Shown here: in pieces, positions 1 through 12,900 of the stretch
Position numbering within the stretch: the first letter of the stretch is position 1
Layout: each line of letters starts with the position of its first letter
Origin: Neodiprion pinetum
Lineage: Eukaryota; Arthropoda; Insecta; Hymenoptera; Diprionidae
NCBI RefSeq assembly: GCF_021155775.2
Contig: NC_060235.2
Location: 36,744,607-36,808,606 of the forward strand
Direction of reading: 5' to 3'
DNA: 64,000 nucleotides
Made by a program: the position numbers and the translations under genes
The notes under the pieces: generated by a model
What the model was told of the DNA's origin: nothing
The model's input: only the letters and a program-made list of their open reading frames with translations
Databases searched by the model: none

Positions 1-750
1 CTGGGCTTGTGAACGATGGTCAGGTCGATGTTCACGTCGGTCGAATGGTTAATAGCGTAGACGAACTCCGTCGGGGAAACTGGGGACGTCTTGTTTCAAC
101 GCACGGACCTTACAATTCTACCGTCAATGATAGTCCTCAAACACCTGCAGATGTATCGCAACAGCCAGTTAGTAACACTTATATGTCGTTGTGCGGTTGC
201 TGTTGTTGTTATTAGTATTGCTATTACTATTATCTTTCAACTTCCCAGGTTTGTTTACCCCATCACATTTATTTAATGGTCAGTTCATTTCATGCCCAGT
301 GTAGCATCATACATGACAATAAATACTTAATCAATTTTTTTTTTTCCTTTGCAACAGTTAACAAATGAGCCCGTGTTTTACGGTCCTGATGGCAACGTTT
401 TATCTCCAGAGGAGAGCAGATTCTTGCAAGATCTAACCGGGGACACGCCTGACGTCGAGGAATTCGGGTAAGTTTTTTCGTGGTATTTGTTCCGTGTTCT
501 GTTTCCCGTATTCTTTACGTTTTTATCTGTGTTGAATGCAAGCGGAAAAAATTGGCTTCTATTTTAGAGTGGGCGCTTATCAAATGCTTACACCTTTTCT
601 GTTTTTAGCGAGGGAGAGGATGATGGCGACATTGATGGTATTTGGAATGAAGAAGGAGACGATGGTGGGATGGACGATGACATTGCAGCAGCCTATGAAC
701 AGTTTTTAAAGCTTGCTCCAAATAAAAGCAATGGTAGGGCACAACGATAA
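1..750 (+). CDS. 3' end of an unrecognised gene with an acidic C-terminus (partial)
   Basis: Three coding exons fit together: 1-167 (reading from base 3), 358-467 and 609-750, ending in TAA. The exon 1 donor is GTTAGT at phase 0, exon 2 is preceded by a T-rich tract and CAG, exon 2 ends before GTAAGT at phase 2, and exon 3 follows TTTTTAG. Together they give the last 138 or so residues; the 5' part lies outside the window. The first part is hydrophilic with no obvious domain. Exon 2 contains FYGPDGNVLSPEESRFLQDL. Exon 3 is rich in Asp, Glu and Gly and ends AAAYEQFLKLAPNKSNGRAQR. There is no membrane segment and no cysteine pattern, so an intracellular, possibly nuclear, protein is plausible. 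I do not recognise the family. The exon structure is convincing; the function is unknown. Confidence 0.6.
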
Positions 751-957
751 GCATTTTACAATTTTCAAATCGTGACCACTGGTACATTGAGCCACACAAT
801 ACACGTATCGTCTTCAAATACCCATTTATTATCAACATTAATAAGTGAAAATTCTGTACATTTATCATTGTCAATATCAGTCAACATTGCGCAGCTTCTG
901 ATCTTCTCCGAACCGTACTCGTTATCTATTTAATAGTACAGTTTTCTCACCACAATA

Positions 958-994
958 TGAATACATACGTACATACATACATACATACATACGT
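958..994. repeat. ACAT tetranucleotide microsatellite
   Basis: A short run of slightly imperfect tandem ACAT units in the intergenic or 3'UTR DNA after the first gene. Confidence 0.85.
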
Positions 995-3140
995 ATAGCA
1001 ATGTATAATGCATGGATACAACCGTGTGTTCATAGTAGCTGTGCAGGTAACACATCAATAGAAAGACTTTTGGAAAGTCGAGTCTCACGCATCATGAGTG
1101 AAAAGAACCGTCTTACATTGTCCAATATATCATGTCTGATACATAATGTGCGATATTTCATTTACTGTATCGCGAATATATTGTCTCGAGGTAAGCGAAG
1201 CGGGAAGCGGTTTTCAATTGCCAGATATAAATCAATTTTTGAATTTGAATACCAGTTCGGCTTTGCTTGAATCGAATCGATACATCGCTTGAGATGGACT
1301 CCATTAATTTAAGTTAGTTGTGACTGTAATTGTATTTAGTGTAATATTGATAGCACCTTTTAACTCTTAACGGTCAGATCCTCTAAGGATACATGATCGA
1401 AGAAAAATACATATGAGGCGTTCTTAGACTCAATTGCTACTCACATCAGTCGAGATTGACCGTCTTATCCCGATATTCAACAAATTGGGAACTTCGAAAT
1501 GGTAATTTATATAAGTATGGTAAGGAATAGTATGATTATAGCATATTTTTTCGTACTATATTTGTTATTTATTGGCTATAATATTAGGTACGGAATCGGA
1601 AGGGATTTTCTTACATTTTGTGCCTTTGCCAGGTGACGATGTGTGCTCATATGCATATTTTTTTCTAGTTCCAAATGAAGTAATTTACTATCAAATGGTT
1701 GTGTTTTGTATTCTAAGTACTGGTCCAGTGTTTTTCTACTGTGCTTGCACTTGCTTGAAATTACACGTTAGTTAATTTTCTTTTGATAATCCTAGATTCT
1801 CAAATTTTTTAACGTTTATCTTGTCACGTTTACTTGTTTTGTAAAATTTTTACTAATAGTATGCAATTGAAAAATCGCAAAATACAAATTACAGATACCG
1901 ATTTCATTCTATTTTGCAGTGAATATTGCAAAAATTCCTTTTTGGTAATTGGAGGAAAAAAAAAAAAATTCACATTACTTTATATTTTGAATCTATAGGT
2001 AAATACGTGTCCTTATGTTATATAGTTCTTCTGCTCATTTAGTAGTGGAAAAAAAACCATTGAAATTTAGGTTCGGTGTTCAAGTGATCATTCGTGTATA
2101 GCAATCCCGAAAAAATCCATAGGTCCTAAAACTATTCCGAAACCCATGACACTTCATGATATGCCAACTGTCTATAATTCCACTCATGCTCTAAATATTT
2201 CTTGCTCGTTAGTGTGGAAGAAGGTCAATCGTATTGTCGTAGGTCGATCTTGCATTCATGTATCGATGCAAACAGTGAAACGCACTGTCGAGTCTTACAA
2301 GGATACTGTCAGACCTCCGGATCACGGATCATGTTAAAATTTTTAGAGGTATTTGATCTAAAATATAATACTTTGATGTGTAGTTTCATCCATTAGGCCT
2401 CTCTTCTTGCCTCTAACTGATTAAATTAGCAGTGTGATGAGCGAAATGCCGTAATAAACTAAACCTATTGTGTATTTTTGCCTTAAATATTAATTTTTAT
2501 TGTGCTCTATTTCAGTTTCGATGACAGTCTCATACAGATTCTAGTGTAAACGGAAAAATTATTATTTCACAGCTTTAGTGAAGTTTAAATTGCGAATTTC
2601 CCACAACCCGATTTATAGTAAATTGAGCGAAGAAAGGCCCAATGGATGGAAATAAACGTCAGAAATTACACTTCTTGGACCAAAGAGACATCCAAAAGTT
2701 TCAGCAAGACCCGTGATCCGAAGCTCTGATACTATCCTTCATGTTAGTTTGAAAAAAATTGGTAGCAAAGCCTGTCATGTTTAGATACAATGAGTGTTTT
2801 TTAATACATCTGTTTCAATAAGAAATTATTTTACAAAAATCACTCTTCTGTCCTACGAAATTCCCAGAAAATATGTTGCATGTAAATTTGCTTGAAATTA
2901 AAAAAAAAGTGTAGGTAATAGCGCCAATTTTTTAGACTTTCCAAACGCGAGAGCACATTACGACGAAATCAATACAATATTTTGAAATAACTAAAAATAT
3001 AACTCTAGCCTATTAGATTTAACACAGTGTGGTTCGAACAAAACAGCGCTTCATATAATTTATTTATTCAAAGTATATTTTGTTTTACTAATTTATTCGA
3101 ATTAAATGCAAGGTTGACGGGACGAGGATGTGACATACCG

Positions 3141-3776
3141 CGTATACATTAGGGTGTTTGAGAAAAAATAATTTACGATTTTTCACCATGGCACCCCCTA
3201 AAATGTTTGTTTGGGTTAAAAGAGAGATTGTGTCAAAATATAAGCGTTCTACGTGATGTGGAAGATCGCACTTATTTGACTTTTCACTTTTTTCCCCGTT
3301 TTTTTGAACTTGTGAAGAAACACGTTGTAGCATTTCAATTTACTATTTCTTCCCTGAAATTTATATTCAACCCAAAGATCATGATCATGTATCACCCGGA
3401 ATCTTATTCTCCTTAATTAAAAGTTCGTACTAAATTATAACTATTATATGAGATTGAAGTAATAATGAAAAAGGTGTCAGATACACTCTTCAAACATCGA
3501 CTGGTGACTTGATATTTACAAGTGCGAGTCTTCTTTATGAAGTGAATTGATATTATGATTGATGTAAGCAGCAAGAAGAATATTTTATTAACGATATTTC
3601 GTAAATTGTAATAAATGTATGGAAATGAAAAATCAACTGAGCGTGGTCTTCCACATAACTTAGATCGCTCATCTTTTAACAGGACCTTTTTTTCAATCTA
3701 AAGAAAAAAACTTGTTACAGGGTGCCATGGTGAAAAATCGCAAATTCTTTTTTTCTGAAACACACCAGTATACATG
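3141..3776. mobile_element. Candidate foldback/MITE-like element with ~55-bp inverted ends
   Basis: The left arm, 3141 to about 3196, and the right arm, about 3720-3776, are inverted copies of each other. Both contain GATTTTTCACCATGGCACCC on the same relative strand, then an A-rich stretch, GTGTTT and an outer GTATAC. Identity is roughly 80-85% by eye. The ~520 bp between arms is AT-rich and carries no transposase-like frame. This is the form of a non-autonomous DNA element or foldback repeat. I could not identify a clean target-site duplication, so the family is not assigned. Confidence 0.5.
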
Positions 3777-5028
3777 TAAAAATATACAGTGATATTTTTT
3801 ATTTTCTGTCGTTTACATAATGCTAAGATTTGCGAATAGAAAAAGAAGAGGCTTAATATTTAAAAATAGAACAGAATGTCACAATGATCTACCAAGTAAT
3901 CAGTGGGTGGCGTATATAAAGATAACCGCATAGTTTTTAAATTTACGGAAGTCACAACCGATTCTTCGGCATCTTCGGCATCGATTATATATAATATATA
4001 GTATATACTTATAGATATTATATATTATTGTAACTAGTGTCTTTTTATTTTTGTCTCGCTGCATTTGATTGAATGATTAAATAAATTCTAATGTAATTAC
4101 TAATTGGAAATAATGGGCTCACGGTACGCGACAAGAGTTTTATTTATTTGGATAATGTTATCGGTGTTCCAATTGCATTTTATATCTTGCTAAATTTCTC
4201 CACGTAAATAATTTCGAAAATGTCAGAGTAAATAAAGAAAAATTTTCTTTAACTTAAAAATGATACAAAATTAGTAGATCAACCAAGTTTGATGGTACCG
4301 GACATTTTATAATGTCTAATACTATCATGTAACAATAAATGAAATACATTTTGAAGCAATGAACATTTTAATTTTCATACTTCAACAGAAAAAAAGTGTC
4401 TGTTATGAGACCGTAAATGGGTTTATTCTACGTAATTCAAGTATTCCAAAAGAATAATCATACCTAACTATGATAGGTATTAATTTGAGGGTGTAAAAAT
4501 TATGTTTTTTTTTTGCGCAGCTATCAATCTATTTTTTTTTTTTACGTGTTCTGTAATTGTTATTTAAAATAATTTCGCACGAATTGTAATCGTGTGGCTT
4601 GTGTATGCAGCTGACTTTGAGTTTCCATGACTCATCAGTCTGGTAAATTTAATTTGTTTATTGATTGTAATGATCTTGAATGCGATCTATGCGTTAAAGA
4701 AGAGTCAACGCCCCTGGATGAGTTTTGTGCACTGATATAGGTATGTGTATATATATATCAGTGGTTTCGTGACCACTACTCGGCGGATAAATGGGCCTCG
4801 GGCCGTAAGAAGCCGTGTTAGCGATCTGGTAGCTTCTTTATCGGTGGCAGTCGTTTAACACATAATCCCATAAGACCTAAACACCATACGGTGACCGTCA
4901 TTAAAGATCATTAACAATATTCTGTCAACAACCATAACATTTAAGATTGTATTAATGACAGTAGCTATTATTGGTGATTGGCTTTGATTACCGTCGGTCG
5001 GCATCATCGAGTTCTGTGGTTTTTTGCA

Positions 5029-7448
5029 ATGCTGTCACGCGTCGTCCATTCGCTTTCGCGCCGATATTCTTTCTCAAAAATCACAAGTAAAGTTTGGTAA
5101 GTAGAGGTGAGATCGAGCTGATCGCTGCTTTCTCACCGAAAAATGCCAATGAAAATATGTTCTCTCTAAACCAAGAGCGAATAAGTTGTCTAGATTTGTT
5201 TGTGATTTGTTGTTTTATATCTGAATAAATTCTTTTTTAGGTTATACCAACGTTCCATAGCGCCATTCTCTACTATGCCAGGGTCTGAAGTGACTATTGG
5301 AACACACGATGGGTGCTTCCACTGTGACGAAGCGCTTGCATGTTACATGCTCAAGGTGCTACCCCGATACAAAAATGCGTCTGTTATTAGGTAAGATAAT
5401 CCTGTATATGTGTTAGTTTCAGGCACGCTGCAATCATATTCATGCTAATCAAATTTATCATGACTACAATATTGGTACCTTACGTTGATTGAGAATCATA
5501 AATTAGTGAACATTCCAATCAAACATATGAATTCTTCTGTAAATTCACTTTCACATTCCACTGTTGTACTCTGAAAAAATAGATTTATATACAATTTGCT
5601 GAATTTTTTACAATATCAAGTCAGCAAAATCATATCACGCCTGATGATGTTCTTTCAATATTTTAGGACCCGTGATCAGAAAGTTCTGGACAGTTGTGAT
5701 ATTGTGGTTGACGTAGGAGGGGTGTATGATCCATCTACGCATCGCTATGATCATCATATGAAGTATGATGAAAAAGTTGTATAATGGAAGTTTTAATTTA
5801 TCAGGTTTTATTGGAAATTGATATTGTTCTAAATAGTCTTGCAAATTTTGAACCTCAAGTGGATTATGAGTAGCTGACCCCCAAGCTTTAGTAAATTTAC
5901 TTCTTAAACATCTAGTACTCGACTTCAATATCTGGGATAACTTAAGTTCACGATCGAACCTGATTGATCAAAACTTTGTACATGTATATGAAAAATTATT
6001 TATTTTATTATCCAATTTTGAATGAATATATTTCTTTTTCGATTGTAAAAATACCTTTTATAAGCTTCATGATGATTGATTATACAACAATTGGATGGAT
6101 TTCATTTCATATATATTTTTTTTAGGGAATTCAAAGAAACTCTCAGTACAGTTATAAAAAAATCTGGATACAAGAGTAATATTAAACTGAGTAGTGCCGG
6201 CTTAATCTATTGTCACTTTGGTGATGAAATTATTAAGATACTAGTACCTGAAGTAACAGATGACTATGACCGGGCTAGTATTTTTAAAAAAGTGTATGAA
6301 ACATTCATGCAAGAAATAGATGCCATTGATAATGGAGTGCCAATGTTTGATGGGGAACCTTCGTAAGTGGACATTATTTTCTATGTAGCTATAATGTTAA
6401 TACAGAGAATTTATAATATTTTCTTATTATTTTATATGATAGGTACTATATCAGTACAAATTTGAGTAAGCGAGTGGCACGGTTGAATCCAACTTGGAAT
6501 GGTCCTAAGCTGGATCCTGATGAACAGTTTGAGAAAGCTGTCGCGCTTACGGGCGAAGAATTCACCTATTTTATTCAACATGCAGCTAGAGTTTGGTGGC
6601 CTGCTAGATCAATTGTGGGAGATGCCGTTCTCGGGAGATTTGAGGTGAGAAAGAATTTTCAAATTCGGATATTTAATCTCAAAAAGGTCATGGTTAACCT
6701 TTGATAGTTAACTATCATTTTTCGTTGCTTCTGATGTAGTATGCTCACTTTTTCTTGTCTACTCACTCAACTGAAAAATTATGATGCATCTGCTTAACAA
6801 TTAACAGGTCCATCCAAGTGGAGAAATTATTGAATTATCTACTTCTCTGCCTTGGAAGGAACATTTATACGAATTGGAAGAGGAACTAGGTGTAAAAGAG
6901 CCAATAAAATACGCTATTTTCCATGACAACAATTATAGAGTACAAGGTGTACCTGTAAAAGCTGCAAGCTTCATTTGCAGGTTTGTAAAATATCAATTTA
7001 CATCGTTATAGCTTTTGATTTTGATAAACAAGATCGATTCAATCCTATTTACGCTACAAAATTCAACTTGAAAGCTAATGAATCTTGCATCGGACACGTT
7101 CACGATTAAAACGATTTAGAATGAAGTTTAATGTTTGTTAATATAAAATTCAGCTCAAATGTACCAAAGTTTGAAAAAAACATGATTATTCTTCAAACTT
7201 TCGAAACGTCGCAATATTTTTACCTTTTAGTTACTCGTTGTTACAGAATGTTCTTACCAGAGGCATGGGCAGGCTTGAGGGACGAAGAATTATCTGCTGT
7301 ATCTGGCATTCCTGACAGTATATTTGTACACAGTGTTCGATTTATTGGTGGCCATAAAACTAGAGCAGGTGCATTAGCAATGGCTGCTAAGGCTCTCGAA
7401 ATAGGAAAATCGATCGAAAGCGGTCACGCAGAAACGAATTCGAAATGA
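5029..7448 (+). CDS. MYG1: MYG1 exonuclease (DHH-family, UPF0160)
   Basis: Seven exons join in frame: 5029-5096, 5241-5390, 5667-5762, 6126-6362, 6443-6644, 6808-6980 and 7247-7448, giving 375 residues, close to the usual family length of about 376. Near residue 43 the protein reads [18 protein letters not shown], then DVGGVYDP followed by RYDHH, the metal-binding DHH-type motifs. Further on are [31 protein letters not shown] and FIGGHKT, all family landmarks. MYG1 proteins are 3'-5' RNA exonucleases that process RNA in nucleus and mitochondria and so link the two. I chose the upstream ATG at 5029 over the one at 5275. Its exon splices cleanly (phase 2, GTAAGT donor) and adds an Arg/Ser-rich, acid-free N-terminus starting [17 protein letters not shown], a good mitochondrial presequence. 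All introns are GT-AG. No residue loss was seen. Confidence 0.95.
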
Positions 7449-8236
7449 CATAAACTGAATACTGTTTCATCACTTATATGCAATTCGAACTCTGGCAAAT
7501 CGAAAGCAGAAAATAGATGAACACGAAGCTATTCCAAAAATAACCTATTTTGTACTCTACAAAAGATTTACAACATGTCGGTACTGATTTTAAAAAGTGT
7601 TTTGTTGCTAATGCGAAGCTGTAATTTCGCTGAAAGTCAGTGTAGATTCTACGTTATTTTTTATGATTTGTTTTTACAAACTTTGGTGAATGTTTTTTTT
7701 TATTAATTTAGGGGTATTAGCCCAAATTACACGATCCAGAATTGAGGAGGCATCTATTGTAGGATTGTCCAAGTATTCCGGTGGACGGGGTTAATGAACG
7801 GAGTGAACAATGAATTACATGTTTTAAAACATATTGCTCTTTAATGATAATATGATTTTCAATAAAACATCGTTATACACAATCAACAGGAATAATAGAA
7901 ATGAATTACATCAATTCCACATATCGTATGAAACTGAAGGCACAGCATCATTCGGTAAAACAACCACAAGTATTTGTAAAAAAGAAAATGTTCAGTCTGT
8001 ATACCAAAAGCGTTGCGTGTATTGTTTTGTTTTTGAATGTTTTTTCGTTTTTTTTTTTTCTCTTTGTTTTTGATAAAAAATAAGTTTTGTCTATTTCAGC
8101 GGGCACATCGGACTAGCCCGACGTGCGTCGCATTGGTTTTCCAGTATCGTACGTATAAAAAGGGAGTCTCCTAGAGGCAAGACGGTGGTCGGCGAGGTAC
8201 GCAGTGGAAGATCATTTATCTTCATCCAGTTGTAAT
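7449..8236. other. Convergent intergenic region between MYG1 and cuticle gene A
   Basis: 3' flanks of two convergent genes. It holds an AATAAA at 7861-7866 that could end the MYG1 transcript, T-rich runs, and a + strand TATA-like sequence at 8154 (TATAAAAAGGG) that points into the 3' end of gene A. No protein-coding gene was recognised. Confidence 0.5.
7861..7866 (+). terminator. Candidate polyadenylation signal for MYG1
   Basis: AATAAA about 410 bp after the MYG1 stop codon. Plausible as the transcript end, but the long AT-rich flank makes chance hexamers likely. Confidence 0.35.
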
Positions 8237-9845
8237 TTACCAGTAATGAGCGTGAGAATGGGCTTTGGCCTCGGCGTGAGCGGCGAAATGCGCTGCCTTG
8301 GCGTGGGCGACCTCGGGGGTGTCGACGACGCGGCCGTCATGTCCGATGGGGGCGGCGTGTCCGTGTCCGTACCCGTGTCCGTAGGCAACGGGGGCGGCGT
8401 AGGCGAGACCAGCAGGGGCAGCCCACCCGTGGACTCCGTATCCGTGGCTGGCGGTCTTGGCGGCTTCGTGAGCGTGAGCGGCGAGGTGAGCGGCCTTGGC
8501 GTGAGCTACCTCAGGGGTGTCGACGACGCGTCCGTCGTGGCCGAGGGGAGCACCGTGGGCGTAGTGGCCTCCGTAGACGTGGGCTGGGGCAGCCCAGGCA
8601 CCGGCGAAGGGAGCGGCAGCGTATCCGTAAGCATTTCCGTAGGCCGGGGCACCCCAGGCGTGAGCGACAGGGGCGGCCCATCCGTGGACTCCGTGTCCGT
8701 ATCCGGAGGTCTTGGCGGCTTCGTGAGCGTGGGCGGCGAGGTGGGCAGCCTTGGCGTGAGCCACCTCAGGGGTGTCGACTACGCGACCGTCGTGACCCAG
8801 GGGGGCTCCGGCGTGGTAGCCGTAGGGCACGATCGCCGATGGAGAGGCGGCGGCCAGGGCGGCGAGGGCGGACAAGACGATCTGGAATCATGTCGGATTG
8901 AGAGAGTCGGTTATATTAGCTGCGGAGATTACTGGTGAAATTTATATTTGAATCGTCGAGTTTTTATACTGTTAAAACCGATTGTTAATTTACTACACGT
9001 TTACTGTACAAATTAGTTGTCAAATTGCAAAACCAGGCTGCAAATTTACAAATTCAGTGTAGCGACGTAAGTTACTATGTATTTGCGGTAAATTTACTAC
9101 AGAATTGTTTGATTTTATTAAAATTTATAAGAAAAGCGCAAGAAAGTAATTTGAATTTACTAAATTGTGTAGTAAATTTATTGTGTTTGTAAATTGAATA
9201 ACCAGTGAACGTACGGTGAATTAGCTGTTCCGTATCCGAATCAAACTTCCAATGCAGTGTAGGAAGTTTCATACAGAAATTTTTAACAGTGAAGCTTGTG
9301 CAATTAAGGTGATATTGTAACATTTAGCAGCAAAGTAACGCGTTCCCTCGAGTAAGCCGTACTTGATTTGAAAAGATCTCTTTTATCGTATTTTTTGCAC
9401 GCTCCCGCAAGGGTTCGCAGTAGAGAAAGAAATACGATAGAAATGGGCTTTGATCGTGAAGACTGTTCCGAGTACCTCATATTCATCTATTTTCTCACAT
9501 AGTCGATACTACAAATGTTAATTACCGAATCGAAGATAATTTTCAATGCGGTGGATTGGAAACTTTTTGCTTGTAGACAAAATGAACGGTGCAACTTTGC
9601 CCGTTTACGAATGATTTCGAAAAGAACGACTTTTCTCTGGTGCCGCGGTTCAGTATATTGAAATCTCGTACTAAGAACAACGAAAGACGTGAAATCCAGA
9701 GAAATTTTGATGCGGTTTAGGTGCGGTTTAAAGTAATTTAGTTTTCGATTTCGTTGCATGGATTGCTCGAATGGGTGCAATATGAAAATTGATTTGTATA
9801 AGAAAGAATGAAGCAAGGTTGAAAACTACTTACGAAGACCTTCAT
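8237..9845 (-). CDS. Cuticle protein A, 18-residue-motif family (pupal cuticle protein C1 type)
   Basis: Two exons on the minus strand: 9834-9845 (MKVF, donor GTAAGT) and 8237-8881 (after CAG), giving 218 residues. The joined N-terminus, MKVFIVLSALAALAAAS, is a signal peptide split by the intron after codon 4. The mature part is Ala/His/Gly/Tyr-rich and cysteine-free. Three copies of the [19 protein letters not shown] motif lie near residues 35-56, 120-141 and 186-207; the first two are also very similar in DNA, as if recently duplicated or converted. It ends in HYW. Family members are secreted structural proteins of chitinous cuticle. A TATA box and shared downstream box precede it (9861-9935). 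MYG1 lies convergent to it. The family call is strong; developmental stage cannot be told from sequence. Confidence 0.93.
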
Positions 9846-9860
9846 GTTTCTTAGGTTGAA

Positions 9861-9935
9861 GCGCTGCTGGTTATCCAGTACTCGCTAGTGATGTGGACTG
9901 TTGTGCCGTTCTGAGGTAACGAGCCCCTTTATATA
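9861..9935 (-). promoter_or_regulatory. Core promoter of gene A: TATA box and GCGAGTACTGG box
   Basis: TATATAAAG at 9935-9927, 90 bp before the ATG. GCGAGTACTGG starts at 9885, 50 bp downstream of the TATA start, followed by CAGCAGCGC. The same pair occurs before genes F, G and H and the relic at 46.3 kb. Confidence 0.75.
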
Positions 9936-12900
9936 TCAATCCGAAACGTTTTGTCGGCCTACACCTGGAACCCCGCCCCGTTCCAATGTTACACATAATA
10001 TTATGGCATTGACATTACATTGAGGGTCCTCGGGCCCCCGAACCCCTCGCTCTCGCCTCGGAGAGCCTCTAGGAATGCCCGATCTACAGTCTAGATTCGA
10101 GTGTCGAGGTCAGGCACGTCGGAGACGTTGCCGCGGGCAGCAGGTCTCGTTGGGGGCCGAACTGCGAACAGGAGCCAAGTCCCCATTCTCCTCAGCCCTT
10201 CCAATATTGCATTCTCATTTTACAATTATGCTTCCGCCTATAAGCGCGTTATATGTACGTACATATCGACATAGGTATGTACATACGCGTTATTCGAGAG
10301 ACAGATGACGAGGTGCTAGTCCGGCATGTCTATCAATTGTTCGTCGACTTGTCAGGGACAGTGTTGCAATTGATCGAATCACGCATAGATGTTTTTGACG
10401 TCAGTGTCAAATTTTATGCCAATTTAGACGAAAACTTGTTCAACGGTTTAATGTTGATGCGCTGAATCAGTGGCTTTCAGGGTGACCGACGAAGCTGTAA
10501 TTCTGGAATACATTACAATGTAACTAAATCCACCATTTTTGAATGTTCTCTTCGGATGGACGGTAGCGTTTTAACATTACCTTGGCAAAATTTGCGCGTC
10601 GAGGGTTTTGCCTCTACCTCACAAAACTCGATTCGTACCATTTTTTATCGTAGAATGTTTTTCAAAAACAGATTTTGATGAATATTTTGACTACCTACGT
10701 ACGGCACGATATGTTGGTTGAATCTATTGTATTGTTTATACTATTCGCTTGACGATTATCTGCCCAGATAACAAAATTAACATAATCCAAATTTTGTCAT
10801 TTATGCGGTAATAATATTTTGAAATTATTGTTGGAAACATGCGTATAAAAAAAATCGCTTCAATTTATACAACTTTGTTTACAGCGCCCAATAATAGCGT
10901 ATGTTGAATTAATATAAAAATTTACATACGTGTTTGGAAAAATATGTTACACGCATGACTGCGGAACCGTCGATTCTGATGCCTATAATAAAGGTATTCG
11001 ACTCGGGGTGCGGTTGAAAGTGTAATTTGAGATCATTAAGTGAATATCGATATCTTGGTCAGTTTTGGTAAATGGAGAAAAAAAAGTATCCGCTGAGCTG
11101 TTTCTTGGCTGTTTAATCTTACAAAACTAGTAAGAAAAGTCGAACCACCTAAAAACTGAAACATGCTGATTTATTTTGAAATCAGAGATCTCTGCATTAC
11201 GATGTTCTATATAATTTTTTATTCAAAATTTTCAATTGACTCTGAAGAATTTTCTGAAGAACAATACAAAACTACGAGTAACTGGAAGTTCTGACAGTTG
11301 TTTGAGAAAATTCGGAAAAAGTAGAATTCTGGAATCAAGAATGAAAGGGCCAAATTTAAGTCTTTTCTGACAATTTATAACTGCAAAGAAATTTTCTTCT
11401 GACTAAACATAGGACCGTCAAAGTTATTGTTGAACAAAATTTCCCTTGGATATATTTTCCTAGATAGATCGTCCTGACGACGTTATCTTGATCGCGATCA
11501 GTTCTTACGGTCTTATTCTTTATACTTGTAAAAAAATCAACGAATTCCTAAATATCAAATTACATGTCAAGGCTCACGGTATGCATACGAGAATTTGCAT
11601 GCAACGTTAATTTTTTTAAGTAGAAACAATAGACCGAAGCGAATGTCGATGGAAGGTGTCTCAATATTATAACTACCTAATTGATCAGCACGCCCCTCGC
11701 CATATGATGTTAAAGAGGAATTTCATTATATGGGCGGCTGCAATTGCCTCATATCACAGATGACACGGTTACTTTTATTACGTCATGCTGCACGGTGCAG
11801 TGTTCAACATTATGCACTATTACATTGCAATATTCTAATGATCCCTGCATATTATTCTATGACGTTTCAAAACGCATTTGCATTTTATTTGAAAATCGTA
11901 ATACCTTGGGATTCGGTAGAATATTTGAAATAATTGAATACCATTTTCAGAACTCATTGAAATTGGTTTCAAATTATTCTCAGTTTGTACAATTATCATC
12001 AAATATTGCGAATTTTTGTTCAATTTCAGAAAGTGTCTAAAAAATTAAAGTACCGGAGTAGCAAGTTTCCATCAATTTCACCACACATTTTCGCTCTTAT
12101 ACATTACATGCACCATCGCAATGTCGTGCCGTGGTTTAAAATTTTACGTGTAAAAATGGTTAAAATTGGATGCAAAAAAATATGTGGAATTCCTCGGTAC
12201 GATTGACCCGCATGTATTGCAATATACTGACACAATAGTCCCAAGAAAATCCATCTAAATAATTTCACTTTCCTCTCTCTCTCTCTCTCTCTTCGATCTC
12301 TAGTTGTTCGCGCCGCGCGGCCTATACTACGTTTTATGTAATCGAAATACAATTTCGGAAAAAGAGATATTGGCGCAACGTTATTGTGCCCGTGCGTGCG
12401 TGCAGTCCGGCTCCATTCCGCGTATAAGCGTTAAGTACGCAACGCAATCCTCCACGTACATTTATTGCGAGAGGTTCAATCCGATTACCATGTTACGACG
12501 TTACGTACATTTTATTGGATCTATACGGTGAAACCGCTGCCGTTCATCGAAGCGCCACGTGCTAATTAAATCTAATTCAAGTTTTCTAGAGGAATGCCTA
12601 ATACTAGGAAATTGAATGCCTTGTTGGTGTAATAATAAGTTAAATTAATTTTTCAACGTAAAATGTAGTAGAGTGAATTTTTATAAGAAGAAGATAATAC
12701 AGATTCAGTTTTATACGAACAGACAAAATTTTGAAAATTTTCATTCTGATACAGAGACATATTTTTGTTTTTCAAAATCCAAAAGTGAATAATTTTTATA
12801 CAACTATCGCTAAACGCTAATGATGAATAAACTGAAGTAAGTTTACGGCAAAATTGTATAAAAACGGTATTCTCTTGGGTGAAAAATCCGATGGAAGTCG

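Larger units (their letters stand above)
751..5028. other. Intergenic, with microsatellite and an inverted-repeat element
   Basis: AT-rich DNA between the acidic-tail gene and MYG1. The first part is probably 3'UTR of the upstream gene. It holds an ACAT microsatellite (about 958-994) and an inverted-repeat element (3141-3776), listed separately. The reading frames present are short, with no codon-bias signal or recognisable protein. No tRNA or rRNA was seen. Confidence 0.6.

Noticed and set aside
8204..8938. Long + strand frame opposite cuticle gene A (Val/Gly/Ser-rich)
   Set aside because: It is the mirror of a GC-rich, codon-biased repeat gene. The same effect is seen opposite genes B and G. 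No promoter or domain supports it.
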